From NCBI GenBank assembly GCA_026708185.1, contig JAPOVK010000041.1, forward strand, positions 1-45,367: DNA of 45,367 nt. The letters run 5' to 3'. The DNA is from Gammaproteobacteria bacterium (GTDB lineage Bacteria; Pseudomonadota; Gammaproteobacteria; Pseudomonadales; Azotimanducaceae). Both the position numbers and the translations under genes were made by a program. Under the pieces are notes generated by a model, which saw only the letters and a program-made list of their open reading frames with translations, searched no databases and had not been told where the DNA came from. Positions 36,067 through 44,781 of this stretch are shown here, piece after piece (position 1 is the first letter of the stretch; every line of letters starts with the position of its first letter).

Positions 36067-37479
36067 CTAGTGCACCGCCACCGCATGCGCCAGTTCACCA
36101 ACATCGCCCGCACCCTGAATCACCAACACGTCGTCCGCCGCCGTCCAGTCGGACAGCGCCGCCAAGGCGTCGGCAGGTGTCGCGACCACCGGAACATCCG
36201 AGCCGTTCCGGTGCCGGATCGCCGTTGCCAGCGCACGGCTGTCGGCACCGACGATGGCGTCCTCGCCAGCACCGTAGACTTCGACGAGCAGCAACGCGTC
36301 CGCGCGCGCCAGAACCGCCGCGAACTCCGCGAGCAGGTCGCGTGTGCGCGTGAACCGATGGGGTTGGTACACCATCGCCAGGCGGCGGCCCGGCCACATG
36401 CGCCGCACCGTATCGATGATCTGCGCGATCTCGGTCGGATGGTGGCCATAGTCGTCGACGATCATCACCGGCTTCGAGTCGATGACGCCTCGGCCGACGC
36501 GGAAGCGGCGCTCCACGCCTTGACACTCGGACAGTCCCGCGACGATCGCTTCGTCACCGACGCCTTCCTCGGTCGCGACGGCTATGGCCGCGAGCGCGTT
36601 CAGGGTGTTGTGGTTGCCAGGGATCGGAATGGATACGCGCAGTGCGTCGCCCGCGGGACGGGTGACATCGAACGTCCAGCGGCCCGCTTCGACGCTCAAC
36701 CCAGAGGCCCGGTAGTGGGCATCCTGACTGAACCCGTAGTGGCGCGTCGGCCGCGAGATTCGCTCGGCGAGTTCCCGAGCATGGGGGTGATCTGCCGCGA
36801 TCAACGCGCAACCGTAAAACGGCAACTGGTCGGCGAATTCGACGAACGCCGCCTTCAACCGCTCGAAGTCCTGGCCGTAGGTATCCAAGTGATCGCGGTC
36901 GACGCCGGTGATCACCGCCAGAACGGGCTTCAGGAACAGGAATGACGCGTCGCTCTCGTCAGCCTCGGCGATCATGTGACGCCCAGCGCCGAGCCGGCCG
37001 TTGGCGCCGGCGCTGGTCACCTGGCCGCCGATGACATACGTAGGCTCCAGTCCGGCGGCCTCGAACACGCTGGCCACCAAACACGCGGTGGTCGTCTTGC
37101 CATGGCTGCCGGCAACGGCAATGCCGAACCGGCCACGCATCAACTCGGCGAGCATCTCGCCCCGTGCAATCACCGGGACGCGCGCTCTTCGCGCGGCAAC
37201 GACTTCGGGGTTGTCCCCGCGGATCGCGCTCGACACGACGACCGCGTCGGCGTCGCCCACGGCCGCGGCGGCGTGGCCGCGGCTCACCCGCGCACCAAGC
37301 GCGGCCAGACGCCGGGTGACCTGCGAGTCCAGCAAGTCCGAGCCCGTCACCGTGAAACCCTGCGCGAGCAGGACCTCTGCGATCCCGCACATGCCGGCGC
37401 CGCCGATACCGACGAAGTGCACGGACCGCACGCCGCGCATGTCCAATGGCTGCTTGGTCACCGACCCGGTGGGACTCAT
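36067..37479 (-). CDS. murC: UDP-N-acetylmuramate-L-alanine ligase
   Basis: A protein of 470 residues. Mur-ligase motifs: SVHFVGIGGAGMCGIAEVLLAQGFTVTGSD, P-loop AVAGSHGKTTTACLVAS, IAEADESDASFLFLKP, PGNHNTLNALAAIAVA, VDDYGHHPTEI and YQPHRFTRT. It adds L-alanine to UDP-MurNAc. The ATG at 37479 overlaps the ftsW stop (ATGA), so it directly follows ftsW where most gammaproteobacteria have murG between. The much longer open frame upstream is antisense or out-of-frame to ftsW and murD and is not part of the protein. Confidence 0.96.
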   Translation of the reverse strand: MSPTGSVTKQPLDMRGVRSVHFVGIGGAGMCGIAEVLLAQGFTVTGSDLLDSQVTRRLAALGARVSRGHAAAAVGDADAVVVSSAIRGDNPEVVAARRARVPVIARGEMLAELMRGRFGIAVAGSHGKTTTACLVASVFEAAGLEPTYVIGGQVTSAGANGRLGAGRHMIAEADESDASFLFLKPVLAVITGVDRDHLDTYGQDFERLKAAFVEFADQLPFYGCALIAADHPHARELAERISRPTRHYGFSQDAHYRASGLSVEAGRWTFDVTRPAGDALRVSIPIPGNHNTLNALAAIAVATEEGVGDEAIVAGLSECQGVERRFRVGRGVIDSKPVMIVDDYGHHPTEIAQIIDTVRRMWPGRRLAMVYQPHRFTRTRDLLAEFAAVLARADALLLVEVYGAGEDAIVGADSRALATAIRHRNGSDVPVVATPADALAALSDWTAADDVLVIQGAGDVGELAHAVAVH

Positions 37480-38636
37480 GCGTAGCCCCCTTGTGTTCTC
37501 GAGGAGGCCAGGTCGCTCGGCGGGAATCCCGCGCCGCTTGAGTCGCCCCCGCGCTCGTACTCGTAGTCCACGCGCAATGCAAGGGCCACCGCCGCCGAAC
37601 ACACGAGCAGGCTGTTGCCGCCGAAACTGACGAACGGCAGGGTGAGTCCCTTGGTCGGCAGCACACCCGTGTTCACGCCGACGTTGATGATCGTCTGTAT
37701 GCCGATCAACAGGCCGGCGCCATAGGCGAGCGACCCCGCGAACACCTGCCCCGCCGCGACCACGCGACGCCCGATCCCGAACATCCGTACCGTGAGAAAC
37801 CCCAGCAGCGCCAAAACGCCCAACGCGCCGACCAAGCCGAGCTCCTCCGCGATCACCGCATAGATGAAGTCGTTGTGGGCTTCCGGCAAATAGAAGAGCT
37901 TCTGCACGCCCTCGCCGAGCCCGATGCCGAAGTACTCGCCGCGACCGAACCCGATCAGGGCTTGCGTCAATTGGTACCCCGCGTCGAGTTGGTCCGCCCA
38001 AGGGTCGACGAACGAGAGTAGCCGCACGACGCGGTACGGTTCGATCACCGCGGCACCGGCCAGCAGCATACCGCCGAAGACGACCAACAGGGCGAAGTCG
38101 CGCGGTCGCGCGCCAGCGAGAAACAGCATCCCGCCCATGACCAAGGCAAGCACCACCGTACTGCCAAAGTCCGGTTGCACGAGGATGACCGCCAACAGCC
38201 CGCCCACCCAGATCACGGGCTTGAGCAACGCGCTCAGACTCACGCTCACTTGGCCGCCGACGCGGGCGAGGTAGCCCGCCAAATAGATGATCGCCAGCAG
38301 CTTCGCCGCCTCGGCCGGCTGGAACCGCGCGAGGCCGAGGTCGATCCACCGGTGCGCGCCCTTGGCCGCCGCGGCGAGCCCAGGCAGGAAGACCAGGAGA
38401 CAGAGGGCGAACGCGAGCACGAGGCAAGGCTTGTGGACGATTTCCCAAGCGCGCAACGGCACGACGGCAAGCAACCCGAATACGCACACGGCCACCGCGA
38501 CGTAGAGGCCGTGCCGGAACAGGTAGTAATAGGTCCCCTCCGGCTGGCCCGCCGCCGCCGAAGTCACCATCACCAAGCCAACGAGAAGAAGCGCACCCCA
38601 TGCGAGTACCAGCGTCATGTCCAGGCGTTCGGTCAC
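37476..38636 (-). CDS. ftsW: Division-specific peptidoglycan polymerase FtsW
   Basis: A SEDS-family protein of 386 residues with about ten membrane helices. Conserved blocks: KGAHRWIDLGLARFQPAEAAKLLAIIYLAGYLAR, VQPDFGSTVVLA with the catalytic Asp, SFVDPWADQLDAGYQLTQALIGFGRGEYFGIGLGEGVQKLFYLPEAHNDFIYAVIAEELGL, and NVGVNTGVLPTKGLTLPFVSFGGNSLL. FtsW polymerises lipid II with FtsI at the septum. The GTG start overlaps the murD stop as GTGA, immediately past the murD repeat array. The stop overlaps murC. Confidence 0.96.
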   Translation of the reverse strand: MTERLDMTLVLAWGALLLVGLVMVTSAAAGQPEGTYYYLFRHGLYVAVAVCVFGLLAVVPLRAWEIVHKPCLVLAFALCLLVFLPGLAAAAKGAHRWIDLGLARFQPAEAAKLLAIIYLAGYLARVGGQVSVSLSALLKPVIWVGGLLAVILVQPDFGSTVVLALVMGGMLFLAGARPRDFALLVVFGGMLLAGAAVIEPYRVVRLLSFVDPWADQLDAGYQLTQALIGFGRGEYFGIGLGEGVQKLFYLPEAHNDFIYAVIAEELGLVGALGVLALLGFLTVRMFGIGRRVVAAGQVFAGSLAYGAGLLIGIQTIINVGVNTGVLPTKGLTLPFVSFGGNSLLVCSAAVALALRVDYEYERGGDSSGAGFPPSDLASSRTQGGYA

Positions 38637-40126
38637 GACGCCTCATCATGCGAGGGGCCCGCCCCTCGCGCTCCCCCGCTGAGGGCTCCTTCTTGCGAGG
38701 GGCCCGCCCCTCGCGCTCCCCCGCTGAGGGCTCCTTTTTGCGAGGCGCCCGCCCCTCGCGCTCCGCCGCCGAGGGCTCCCCGTCCGGCGGATTCCGAACG
38801 GTCACGGGCCGCCCATTCCGAGACCGCGGCGGCGAAATCCTCACCGCGCGCCTCGTAGCTGTCGTACATGTCGAAGCTCGCACACGCGGGCGAGAGCAAC
38901 ACGCTTTGGCCCTCCCGGGCATGCCGGCCGGCCAACTGCACCGCGTGGCGCATGCCCTCGGCCCGCAGCACGGGCGCGCAGCCCGCGAGTCCGCGTTCGA
39001 GCGTTTCGGCATCGCGGCCGATCAACACCAGGTGCGACACGTGCCGCGCCACGGCGGACCTCAGCGCTTCGAAGGATGCGCCCTTGGCATCGCCACCCGC
39101 GATCAGCACGATGTTCCCATCGCCTGTGCCGAAACCCTCCAATGCGGCTACGACGGCACCGACGTTGGTCGCTTTCGAGTCGTCGATGAAGGCCACCCCG
39201 CCCACCTCGGCAACGGAAGCGGCGCGATGCGGAAGCCCGCCGGCAAGCGCACGCTTGAGCGCTCGGTGCGTGGTCGCGACGGGAACCTCGGTCAATTGGT
39301 GGGCGATGGCAGCCGCTGCCAACGCGTTGAAGTGGTTGTGGCGGCCCTTGAGAGCCATGTCGGCGACAGGAACACGGGCACCGGCGATGACCAGATCGTC
39401 ATCGACCCGCCACGACGGATCCCGGTTGAGCGCAATCGTGCGCCCTTGGAAGTCCGCTGGCGGCGCGGTCAACGGATCGTCGGCGTTGTACACCGCACAT
39501 TTCGCGCCCGCATAGATCCGCTGCTTGGCGGCCGCGTATGCCTTGAGGTCGGGATAGCGATCCTGATGATCGGCGGTGACATTGAGGATGGCGGCGACGG
39601 TGAGGCTCGGCGCTGCGATCCGCTCGAGCTGAAAGCTCGACAGTTCGAGCACGTAGGCGTCGACCCCGTCCGCCAAGAGGTCCAGGGCCGGCGTGCCGAG
39701 GTTGCCGCCAGCGGGTGCAGAGAGACCGCCAGCGGCGAGCAACTCGCTCGCCAACGCGGTCACGGTGCTTTTGCCGTTGGTGCCCGTGATACCGACGACC
39801 GGCGCGCCGGCGGCCTCGAGGAACAACTCGATGTCGCTGGTGAGCGCAAGGCCGGCGGCACGCGCCTGGCGCACTAAGCAGTGGTCGAGAGAAACGCCGG
39901 GACTCACGATCACGCGACCAGCGGTCCCCACGGCCCGCCCGAAGTCGGCGACCGAGAGGATCTCGACCTCGGGGTATCGTTCGCGCACGGCATCGACGAA
40001 GGGCGGCGACGACCGCGTATCCAGGGCGTACACCTGTTCCCCGGTGTCGCCACCGCCGCACAGGTGCTTCACGCAAGAGAATCCCGTCGCCCCTAGGCCA
40101 ATGACGATGGTGTCGTGGCCGTTCAT
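38633..40126 (-). CDS. murD: UDP-MurNAc-L-Ala-D-Glu ligase with repeat-encoded C-terminal tail
   Basis: A protein of 497 residues: [100 protein letters not shown] and [26 protein letters not shown]. It adds D-glutamate to UDP-MurNAc-L-Ala. The natural family end is about residue 440. Residues ~450-494 are three tandem 15-residue units ([45 protein letters not shown]) from the repeat array at 38645-38779. The ATG at 40126 overlaps the mraY stop. Confidence 0.95.
   Translation of the reverse strand: MNGHDTIVIGLGATGFSCVKHLCGGGDTGEQVYALDTRSSPPFVDAVRERYPEVEILSVADFGRAVGTAGRVIVSPGVSLDHCLVRQARAAGLALTSDIELFLEAAGAPVVGITGTNGKSTVTALASELLAAGGLSAPAGGNLGTPALDLLADGVDAYVLELSSFQLERIAAPSLTVAAILNVTADHQDRYPDLKAYAAAKQRIYAGAKCAVYNADDPLTAPPADFQGRTIALNRDPSWRVDDDLVIAGARVPVADMALKGRHNHFNALAAAAIAHQLTEVPVATTHRALKRALAGGLPHRAASVAEVGGVAFIDDSKATNVGAVVAALEGFGTGDGNIVLIAGGDAKGASFEALRSAVARHVSHLVLIGRDAETLERGLAGCAPVLRAEGMRHAVQLAGRHAREGQSVLLSPACASFDMYDSYEARGEDFAAAVSEWAARDRSESAGRGALGGGARGAGASQKGALSGGARGAGPSQEGALSGGARGAGPSHDEAS
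38645..38779 (-). repeat. Tandem array of three 45 bp palindromic units inside murD 3' end
   Basis: Three contiguous 45 bp units in minus orientation; their GGAGCCCTC starts lie at 38779, 38734 and 38689. Arms GCGAGGGGC and GCCCCTCGC are perfect in the two units nearest the murD stop; the first unit is diverged (GGCGCCTCGC). The array is sense to murD and ends nine bases before the murD stop codon, so the GTGA overlap with ftsW is preserved. Confidence 0.94.
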
Positions 40127-41205
40127 CTGAGCTTGAGCGTCGACAGACCCACGAGTACGAGCACCAGGGTGACGATCCACAGCCGCACGATGACGCGAGG
40201 CTCCGGCCAGCCCATGAGTTCGAAGTGGTGATGAATGGGCGCCATGCGGAAGACGCGCTTGCCCGTAAGCCGAAACGACACCACCTGCATGATGACCGAC
40301 ACCGCCTCCACCACGAACAACCCGCCCATGATCAGCATCACGATCTCGTGGCGTACCACCACCGCGACCACGCCCAATGCCGCGCCGAGCGCCAACGCGC
40401 CGATGTCGCCCATGAAGACCTGCGCCGGGTAGGCGTTGAACCACAGGAACCCGAGGCCGGCGCCGATCAGCGCGCCGCAGAACACGGACAGCTCGCCGGC
40501 CCCCGGAATATGGGGGATCTGCAGGTAGGCAGCGAACTCCATGTGGCCGGCCAGGTAGGCGATCAGGCCGAGCGCCGCAGCCACCATCACCGTGGGCAGA
40601 ATGGCCAACCCATCCAGGCCGTCCGTGAGGTTGACGGCGTTGCTCATGAACACGATGACCAAGTAGGTCAGTACCACGAAGCCGATGCCAAGCGGCAATG
40701 CGGCCTCCTTGAAGAACGGCACGATCAGGCTCGTCTCGGCTGGCGTGCTGGCCGCGCTGAAGAGCACGACGGCTGCCAAGAATCCGAACACGGACTGCCA
40801 GAGGTATTTCCACCCGGCCGACAGACCGCGCGAATTGCGCTCGCTGATCTTGAGGTAGTCGTCGACCCATCCAATGGCGCCGAACGACACCACGACGCCG
40901 AGGACGATCCAGATGTAGCGGTTGGCGAGGTCGCACCAGAGCAATGTGGCCACCACGATCGCCACGAGGATCAACGCGCCGCCCATCGTGGGCGTCCCCG
41001 CCTTTGTCAGGTGGCTCTTGGGGCCCAGTTCGCGCACGACCTGGCCGATCTGGTGATGGGAAAGCTGACGAATCATCGTCGGCCCCAGGAGCAACGAGAT
41101 CGCGAGCGCGGTCAAGGCGCTCACCATCGTCCGGAAAGTCAGGTACTGGAAGACGTTGAATCCGCTGATGACCGTCGCCAGGTATTCGGTGAGCCAGAGC
41201 AGCAT
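40123..41205 (-). CDS. mraY: Phospho-MurNAc-pentapeptide transferase MraY
   Basis: A protein of 360 residues with about ten membrane helices. Motifs: [60 protein letters not shown] and [24 protein letters not shown]. It transfers phospho-MurNAc-pentapeptide to undecaprenyl phosphate, making lipid I. Its substrate is the MurF product, yet murF is absent between murE and mraY; only 45 bp separate them. The stop overlaps the murD start (ATGA). Confidence 0.96.
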   Translation of the reverse strand: MLLWLTEYLATVISGFNVFQYLTFRTMVSALTALAISLLLGPTMIRQLSHHQIGQVVRELGPKSHLTKAGTPTMGGALILVAIVVATLLWCDLANRYIWIVLGVVVSFGAIGWVDDYLKISERNSRGLSAGWKYLWQSVFGFLAAVVLFSAASTPAETSLIVPFFKEAALPLGIGFVVLTYLVIVFMSNAVNLTDGLDGLAILPTVMVAAALGLIAYLAGHMEFAAYLQIPHIPGAGELSVFCGALIGAGLGFLWFNAYPAQVFMGDIGALALGAALGVVAVVVRHEIVMLIMGGLFVVEAVSVIMQVVSFRLTGKRVFRMAPIHHHFELMGWPEPRVIVRLWIVTLVLVLVGLSTLKLR

Positions 41206-41250
41206 TATTCGGCCCCCGCCCGTTCGGGTGACCGCGGTTCGTGGGCGCGG

Positions 41251-42717
41251 TTAGGTTGCATTTCGGTCGTCGCGTGGCGTTGGTGGCTCTTGTCTGCGGC
41301 GCCGCGCCGCTAGGGTCTCGGCGACCGCCGCGTCGCTGAACGGGACGCGCTCGCCGCCGACTTCCTGGTAGCGTTCGTGCCCCTTCCCCGCGAGCAGGAC
41401 GACGTCGCCCGTTTGCGCTTGACGCAAAGCCGTGGCGATCGCCCGACGCCGGTCGGCAATGCGCAGCAGTTGCTGCGGCGCCCGGAACCCCGCAGCGACG
41501 TCGTCGAGGATGCGCTCGGGTGACTCGGTCCGCGGATTGTCCGAGGTGGCGATCACCAGGTCCGCACCGCGCTCGGCGGCCTGGGCCATGAGGGCGCGCT
41601 TGCCCCGGTCGCGATCCCCGCCGCAGCCGAATACGAGGATCACACGCCCCGCGCCGGCGACATGGCTGCGGACCGCCTGAAGCGCCGCATCGAGCGCGTC
41701 CGGCGTGTGGGCATAGTCCACGACGACGCGCGGCGAACGGGCCACGAGCTGCATCCTGCCGGGCACGGCATGCAATGTCTTCATTGCGTCGACGACCGCC
41801 GCCTGCGGCATGCCGAGCAAACAGCATGTCGCCAACGTGGCGGCAGCGTTGTAGACCGAAAACGGCCCGTAGAAATGCGGCAACGTAAACGCGTTTTCGC
41901 CCCACGGCGTTCGCCACCGGCCGGCGATGCCGTCCGGCCCGTAGGTGATCCCATCCCAACGTACATCCGCGTCGACGCCGAAGGAAAGCGCCGAGGTGCC
42001 GCTCGGCAAGTCCGCGATGATCGACCGGCCGAGCGCATCGTCGGCGTTCACCACGGCGCCGAGCGCAAGGGACCGTTCAAAGAGCTTGGCCTTCGCGGCT
42101 CCGTAGCGCGCGACCGAGCCATGGTAGTCGAGGTGGTCGCGACCGAGATTAGTGAACACGCCAACCGCGAAGTCCACCGCGTCGACGCGGCCTTGATCCA
42201 GGGCATGGGAGCTCACCTCCAAGGCCACTGCGTTGAAGCCTTGGTGTCTGAGTGCGCGCAGGCGCGCGAGCAGCGTGATCGGATCCGCCGTCGTCATGTC
42301 AGCAGCGCACAGCGATGGCGGCGAGCCCCAGCCCAGCGTACCCATGTAGGCGGCGGTCCCCGCCACGCGGGCGACGTTGTATGCCACCGTGGTCTTGCCG
42401 TTGGTGCCGGTGACGCCGACGACGTCGAGTTCCCCGCTTGGCGCGTCGAAGAAGCGGCGCGCAAAGTCACCGATCCGCCGTCCAACCCCGCCCATGACCA
42501 CACTCGGCACGTCGACGGCGACCGGCCGCTCGGAGACGACGGCGACGGCCCCGGCCGCCACGGCGTCGGACACGAAGTCGTGGCCGTCGTATGCACTCCC
42601 GCGGTAGGCGAAGAACACATCCCCCGGGCGGACACGACGCGAGTCACTGGCCAAACCACCGATCACCGTCGCCGGTGCGTCCGGACGCCCCAGCAAATCC
42701 GCCAAGGTCATCGTCAT
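41251..42717 (-). CDS. murE: UDP-MurNAc-tripeptide synthetase, meso-diaminopimelate type
   Basis: A protein of 488 residues: GLASDSRRVRPGDVFFAYRG, VVGVTGTNGKTTVAYNVARVAG, ALEVSSHALDQGRV, FTNLGRDHLDYHGSVARYGAAKAKLF, VVDYAHTPDALDAAL, FGCGGDRDRGKRALM and the DNPRTESP motif that selects meso-diaminopimelate. It adds the third residue of the stem peptide. The ATG overlaps the ftsI stop (ATGA). It is unfused: no MurF domain follows the MurE C-terminus. Confidence 0.96.
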   Translation of the reverse strand: MTMTLADLLGRPDAPATVIGGLASDSRRVRPGDVFFAYRGSAYDGHDFVSDAVAAGAVAVVSERPVAVDVPSVVMGGVGRRIGDFARRFFDAPSGELDVVGVTGTNGKTTVAYNVARVAGTAAYMGTLGWGSPPSLCAADMTTADPITLLARLRALRHQGFNAVALEVSSHALDQGRVDAVDFAVGVFTNLGRDHLDYHGSVARYGAAKAKLFERSLALGAVVNADDALGRSIIADLPSGTSALSFGVDADVRWDGITYGPDGIAGRWRTPWGENAFTLPHFYGPFSVYNAAATLATCCLLGMPQAAVVDAMKTLHAVPGRMQLVARSPRVVVDYAHTPDALDAALQAVRSHVAGAGRVILVFGCGGDRDRGKRALMAQAAERGADLVIATSDNPRTESPERILDDVAAGFRAPQQLLRIADRRRAIATALRQAQTGDVVLLAGKGHERYQEVGGERVPFSDAAVAETLAARRRRQEPPTPRDDRNAT

Positions 42718-44489
42718 GCGCGCCCCCCGCGACGTTCGATGGCGGCGAGGTCCGCAGGCGATGCGGTCGCGTCGTCGGGCGGCACGCCAAGCACTCGCAG
42801 CGCGCGTTCAGCTACGCGCGCGAAGATCGGCGCGGCCACAACGCCGCCACCGATCAGGCCACCGCGCGGTTCGTTGACTACGACCACCAAGACGATGCGC
42901 GGGGTCGAGGCCGGCGCGAAGCCGGCGAAAAACGCCACGTGCGAGCGATCGTCGTAGCCGGACGTGCCAACCTTGCGTGCCGTTCCCGTCTTGCCTGCCG
43001 CCGTGTATCCCGTCGGGCGACCCCTAGGCGCCGTGCCACCGGGTTCGAGCACGCCACGCATCATTGACGTCAAGACCGTCACCGCCGGCTCCTGGAACAC
43101 CACGTCCTCACGAACCGCGGCCCCGCGCAGAATCGTCAGGTCGCGACGGACGCCGCCGGCCGCCAATGCGAGATAGGCGCGCGCGAGTTGCAGCGGCGAC
43201 ACGGTCAACCCGTATCCGTAGGCCAACGTCGCTCGACCGATCGGCTTGTCCAGGTCGTCGGTGCGCAACTCGCCGATCGCCTCGCCGGGCAAGCCACTTC
43301 CCGTCAGATCGCCGAAACCCGCTTGCTGGAGGGCGTCGAAGACGGCGTACTCGGGCAATGACAGCGCGATCTTGGCGATGCCAACCTGGCTCGACTTGGC
43401 GACGACCGTGGCGACGTCGATCCGACCGCGGTTCAGCGGATCCTCGATCAGCTTGCGGCCAACGCGGAAGTACCCGGGCGCGGTGTCGACTTCCGTCTCG
43501 GGCTGGTAGTCGCCGCTTTGCAGAGCGGCGAGTACGGCGAACGGCTTCACGGTCGAGCCCGGCTCGTAGACATCGGCGACCGCCCGGTTGCGGACGCCCG
43601 AGACGCCGCGATTGGGCCAATCATTCGGGTTGAACGAGGGCAGGTTGGCCAGCGCCAGGATCTCGCCGGAAGCCGCGTCGAGCATGACCAGGGAACCCGA
43701 CGACGCACCGTGCCGCTCCACTGCAGCCTTGAGCTCGCGGTAGGCGAGAAACTGCAGCCGCAGGTCCAACGACAGGTGCAGGTCTTCGCCGAACTCCGGC
43801 ATACGGACGTAGCCGAGGCTCTTGATCAACTGCCTCTTGCGGTCCTGCAGGATCCGTTTGACACCCGGAACACCGGCGAGGAAGTCGTTGAACATCAACT
43901 CGACACCCTCCTGGCCCACGTCGTCGACATTCGTACGCCCGACGACGTGGGCCACGGTCTCCCCGGCAGGGTAGAAGCGGTGGTATTCCCGTCCGATCCG
44001 GACACCCTCGATGTCCAGTGATTCAACCCGGGAGACAAGGTTTGGCGGCACGCGCCGAGCGAGGTTCGCGTATTGGGGGCTTCCGGCCGCCATGCGCGCC
44101 GCGAGCCGGGTCACATCCAGCTCCAGTGCGACCCCGAGACGACGGAGGTCGAAGTCGGTCAGCGTCGTCCGCGACGGATCGACCCAAACCTTCGCCATGG
44201 GTGCACTGACCGCCAACGGTTCGCCGTTGCGGTCGAAGATCATGCCGCGGTGCACGGGGATCGGGACCTCGCGCACCGACCTCGCGTCACCTTGCAGCTT
44301 GAGGAAGTCGCGCTCCGTGACCATGAGATAGCCGGCCCGGCCCGTCAGGCCGACCAACGCGATCACGAATCCGGCCACGACCGCACGGTGCCGCACCACC
44401 GTCGAGGTCGGCTCTCGTCCGACAGACCTCGCCAGGTCGCGCTTGCGCGCCCTAGCGGCCCGTGCCTGTCGCGAGGTCCGTCTGCTCAT
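42714..44489 (-). CDS. ftsI: Division transpeptidase FtsI (PBP3) with altered SxN motif
   Basis: A class B penicillin-binding protein of 591 residues. One N-terminal membrane helix (AVVAGFVIALVGLTGRAGYLM) is followed by the pedestal domain (VPVHRG-like IPVHRGMIFDRNGEPLAVSAP) and the transpeptidase with nucleophile Ser312 in EPGSTVKPF and KTGTA in YTAAGKTGTARKV. The SxN motif is Ser366-Ser367-Gln368 (KSSQVGIAKIAL) instead of Ser-Ser-Asn; the codon CAG at 43386-43388 is unambiguous. FtsI cross-links septal peptidoglycan together with FtsW. The start overlaps the ftsL stop; the stop overlaps the murE start. Confidence 0.95.
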   Translation of the reverse strand: MSRRTSRQARAARARKRDLARSVGREPTSTVVRHRAVVAGFVIALVGLTGRAGYLMVTERDFLKLQGDARSVREVPIPVHRGMIFDRNGEPLAVSAPMAKVWVDPSRTTLTDFDLRRLGVALELDVTRLAARMAAGSPQYANLARRVPPNLVSRVESLDIEGVRIGREYHRFYPAGETVAHVVGRTNVDDVGQEGVELMFNDFLAGVPGVKRILQDRKRQLIKSLGYVRMPEFGEDLHLSLDLRLQFLAYRELKAAVERHGASSGSLVMLDAASGEILALANLPSFNPNDWPNRGVSGVRNRAVADVYEPGSTVKPFAVLAALQSGDYQPETEVDTAPGYFRVGRKLIEDPLNRGRIDVATVVAKSSQVGIAKIALSLPEYAVFDALQQAGFGDLTGSGLPGEAIGELRTDDLDKPIGRATLAYGYGLTVSPLQLARAYLALAAGGVRRDLTILRGAAVREDVVFQEPAVTVLTSMMRGVLEPGGTAPRGRPTGYTAAGKTGTARKVGTSGYDDRSHVAFFAGFAPASTPRIVLVVVVNEPRGGLIGGGVVAAPIFARVAERALRVLGVPPDDATASPADLAAIERRGGRA

Positions 44490-44779
44490 CGCCGCACCCT
44501 GACCACCTCTTGCGGGAAGCCCATGCCAAGTTCCTCCCGCGCAACCCGTTCCACGTTGAGGTAGCCCGCAAAGGTCGCGCGCTCGAGGAGCAGCAGGCGG
44601 TGCCGCGTCAGGTGTTCATCCTGAACGGCCTGAATGTCCGAGAGCCGCTGGTTGTAGCCGCGCACCTCGTTGGACTGCACCGCCGTCTGCACGCCGGTTA
44701 CGGCGACCGCGGCATATGTCGCCAAGCCGAAGGCGACCCACAAGCCCGTCGACGAACGTCCCCTCTGCCCCTTCACCAT
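44486..44779 (-). CDS. ftsL: Cell-division protein FtsL
   Basis: A small bitopic protein of 97-99 residues. It has a basic N-terminus (VKGQRGRSS), one membrane helix (GLWVAFGLATYAAVAVTGVQ), a periplasmic coiled coil (NEVRGYNQRLSDIQAVQDEHLTRHRLLLLERATF) and the typical LNVERVAREELGM end. FtsL forms the FtsQLB complex that activates FtsWI. The ATG at 44779 has AGGTGA upstream; a GTG two codons earlier (44785) overlaps the rsmH stop. It sits in the standard position between rsmH and ftsI. Confidence 0.92.
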   Translation of the reverse strand: MVKGQRGRSSTGLWVAFGLATYAAVAVTGVQTAVQSNEVRGYNQRLSDIQAVQDEHLTRHRLLLLERATFAGYLNVERVAREELGMGFPQEVVRVRR

Positions 44780-44781
44780 GC

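Noticed and set aside
36067-39012. A ~980-codon open frame suggesting a large N-terminal extension of MurC, possibly hiding MurG
   Set aside because: The first half is out-of-frame murD and ftsW sequence, including repeat units, with no glycosyltransferase motif. MurC begins at the ATG overlapping the ftsW stop.
38633-41959. A very long minus-strand open frame (about 1100 codons) apparently fusing sequence upstream to MurD
   Set aside because: Only the part from ATG 40126 is MurD; the upstream half is out-of-frame mraY and murE sequence, stop-free because of high GC. mraY in its own frame is a complete normal gene.
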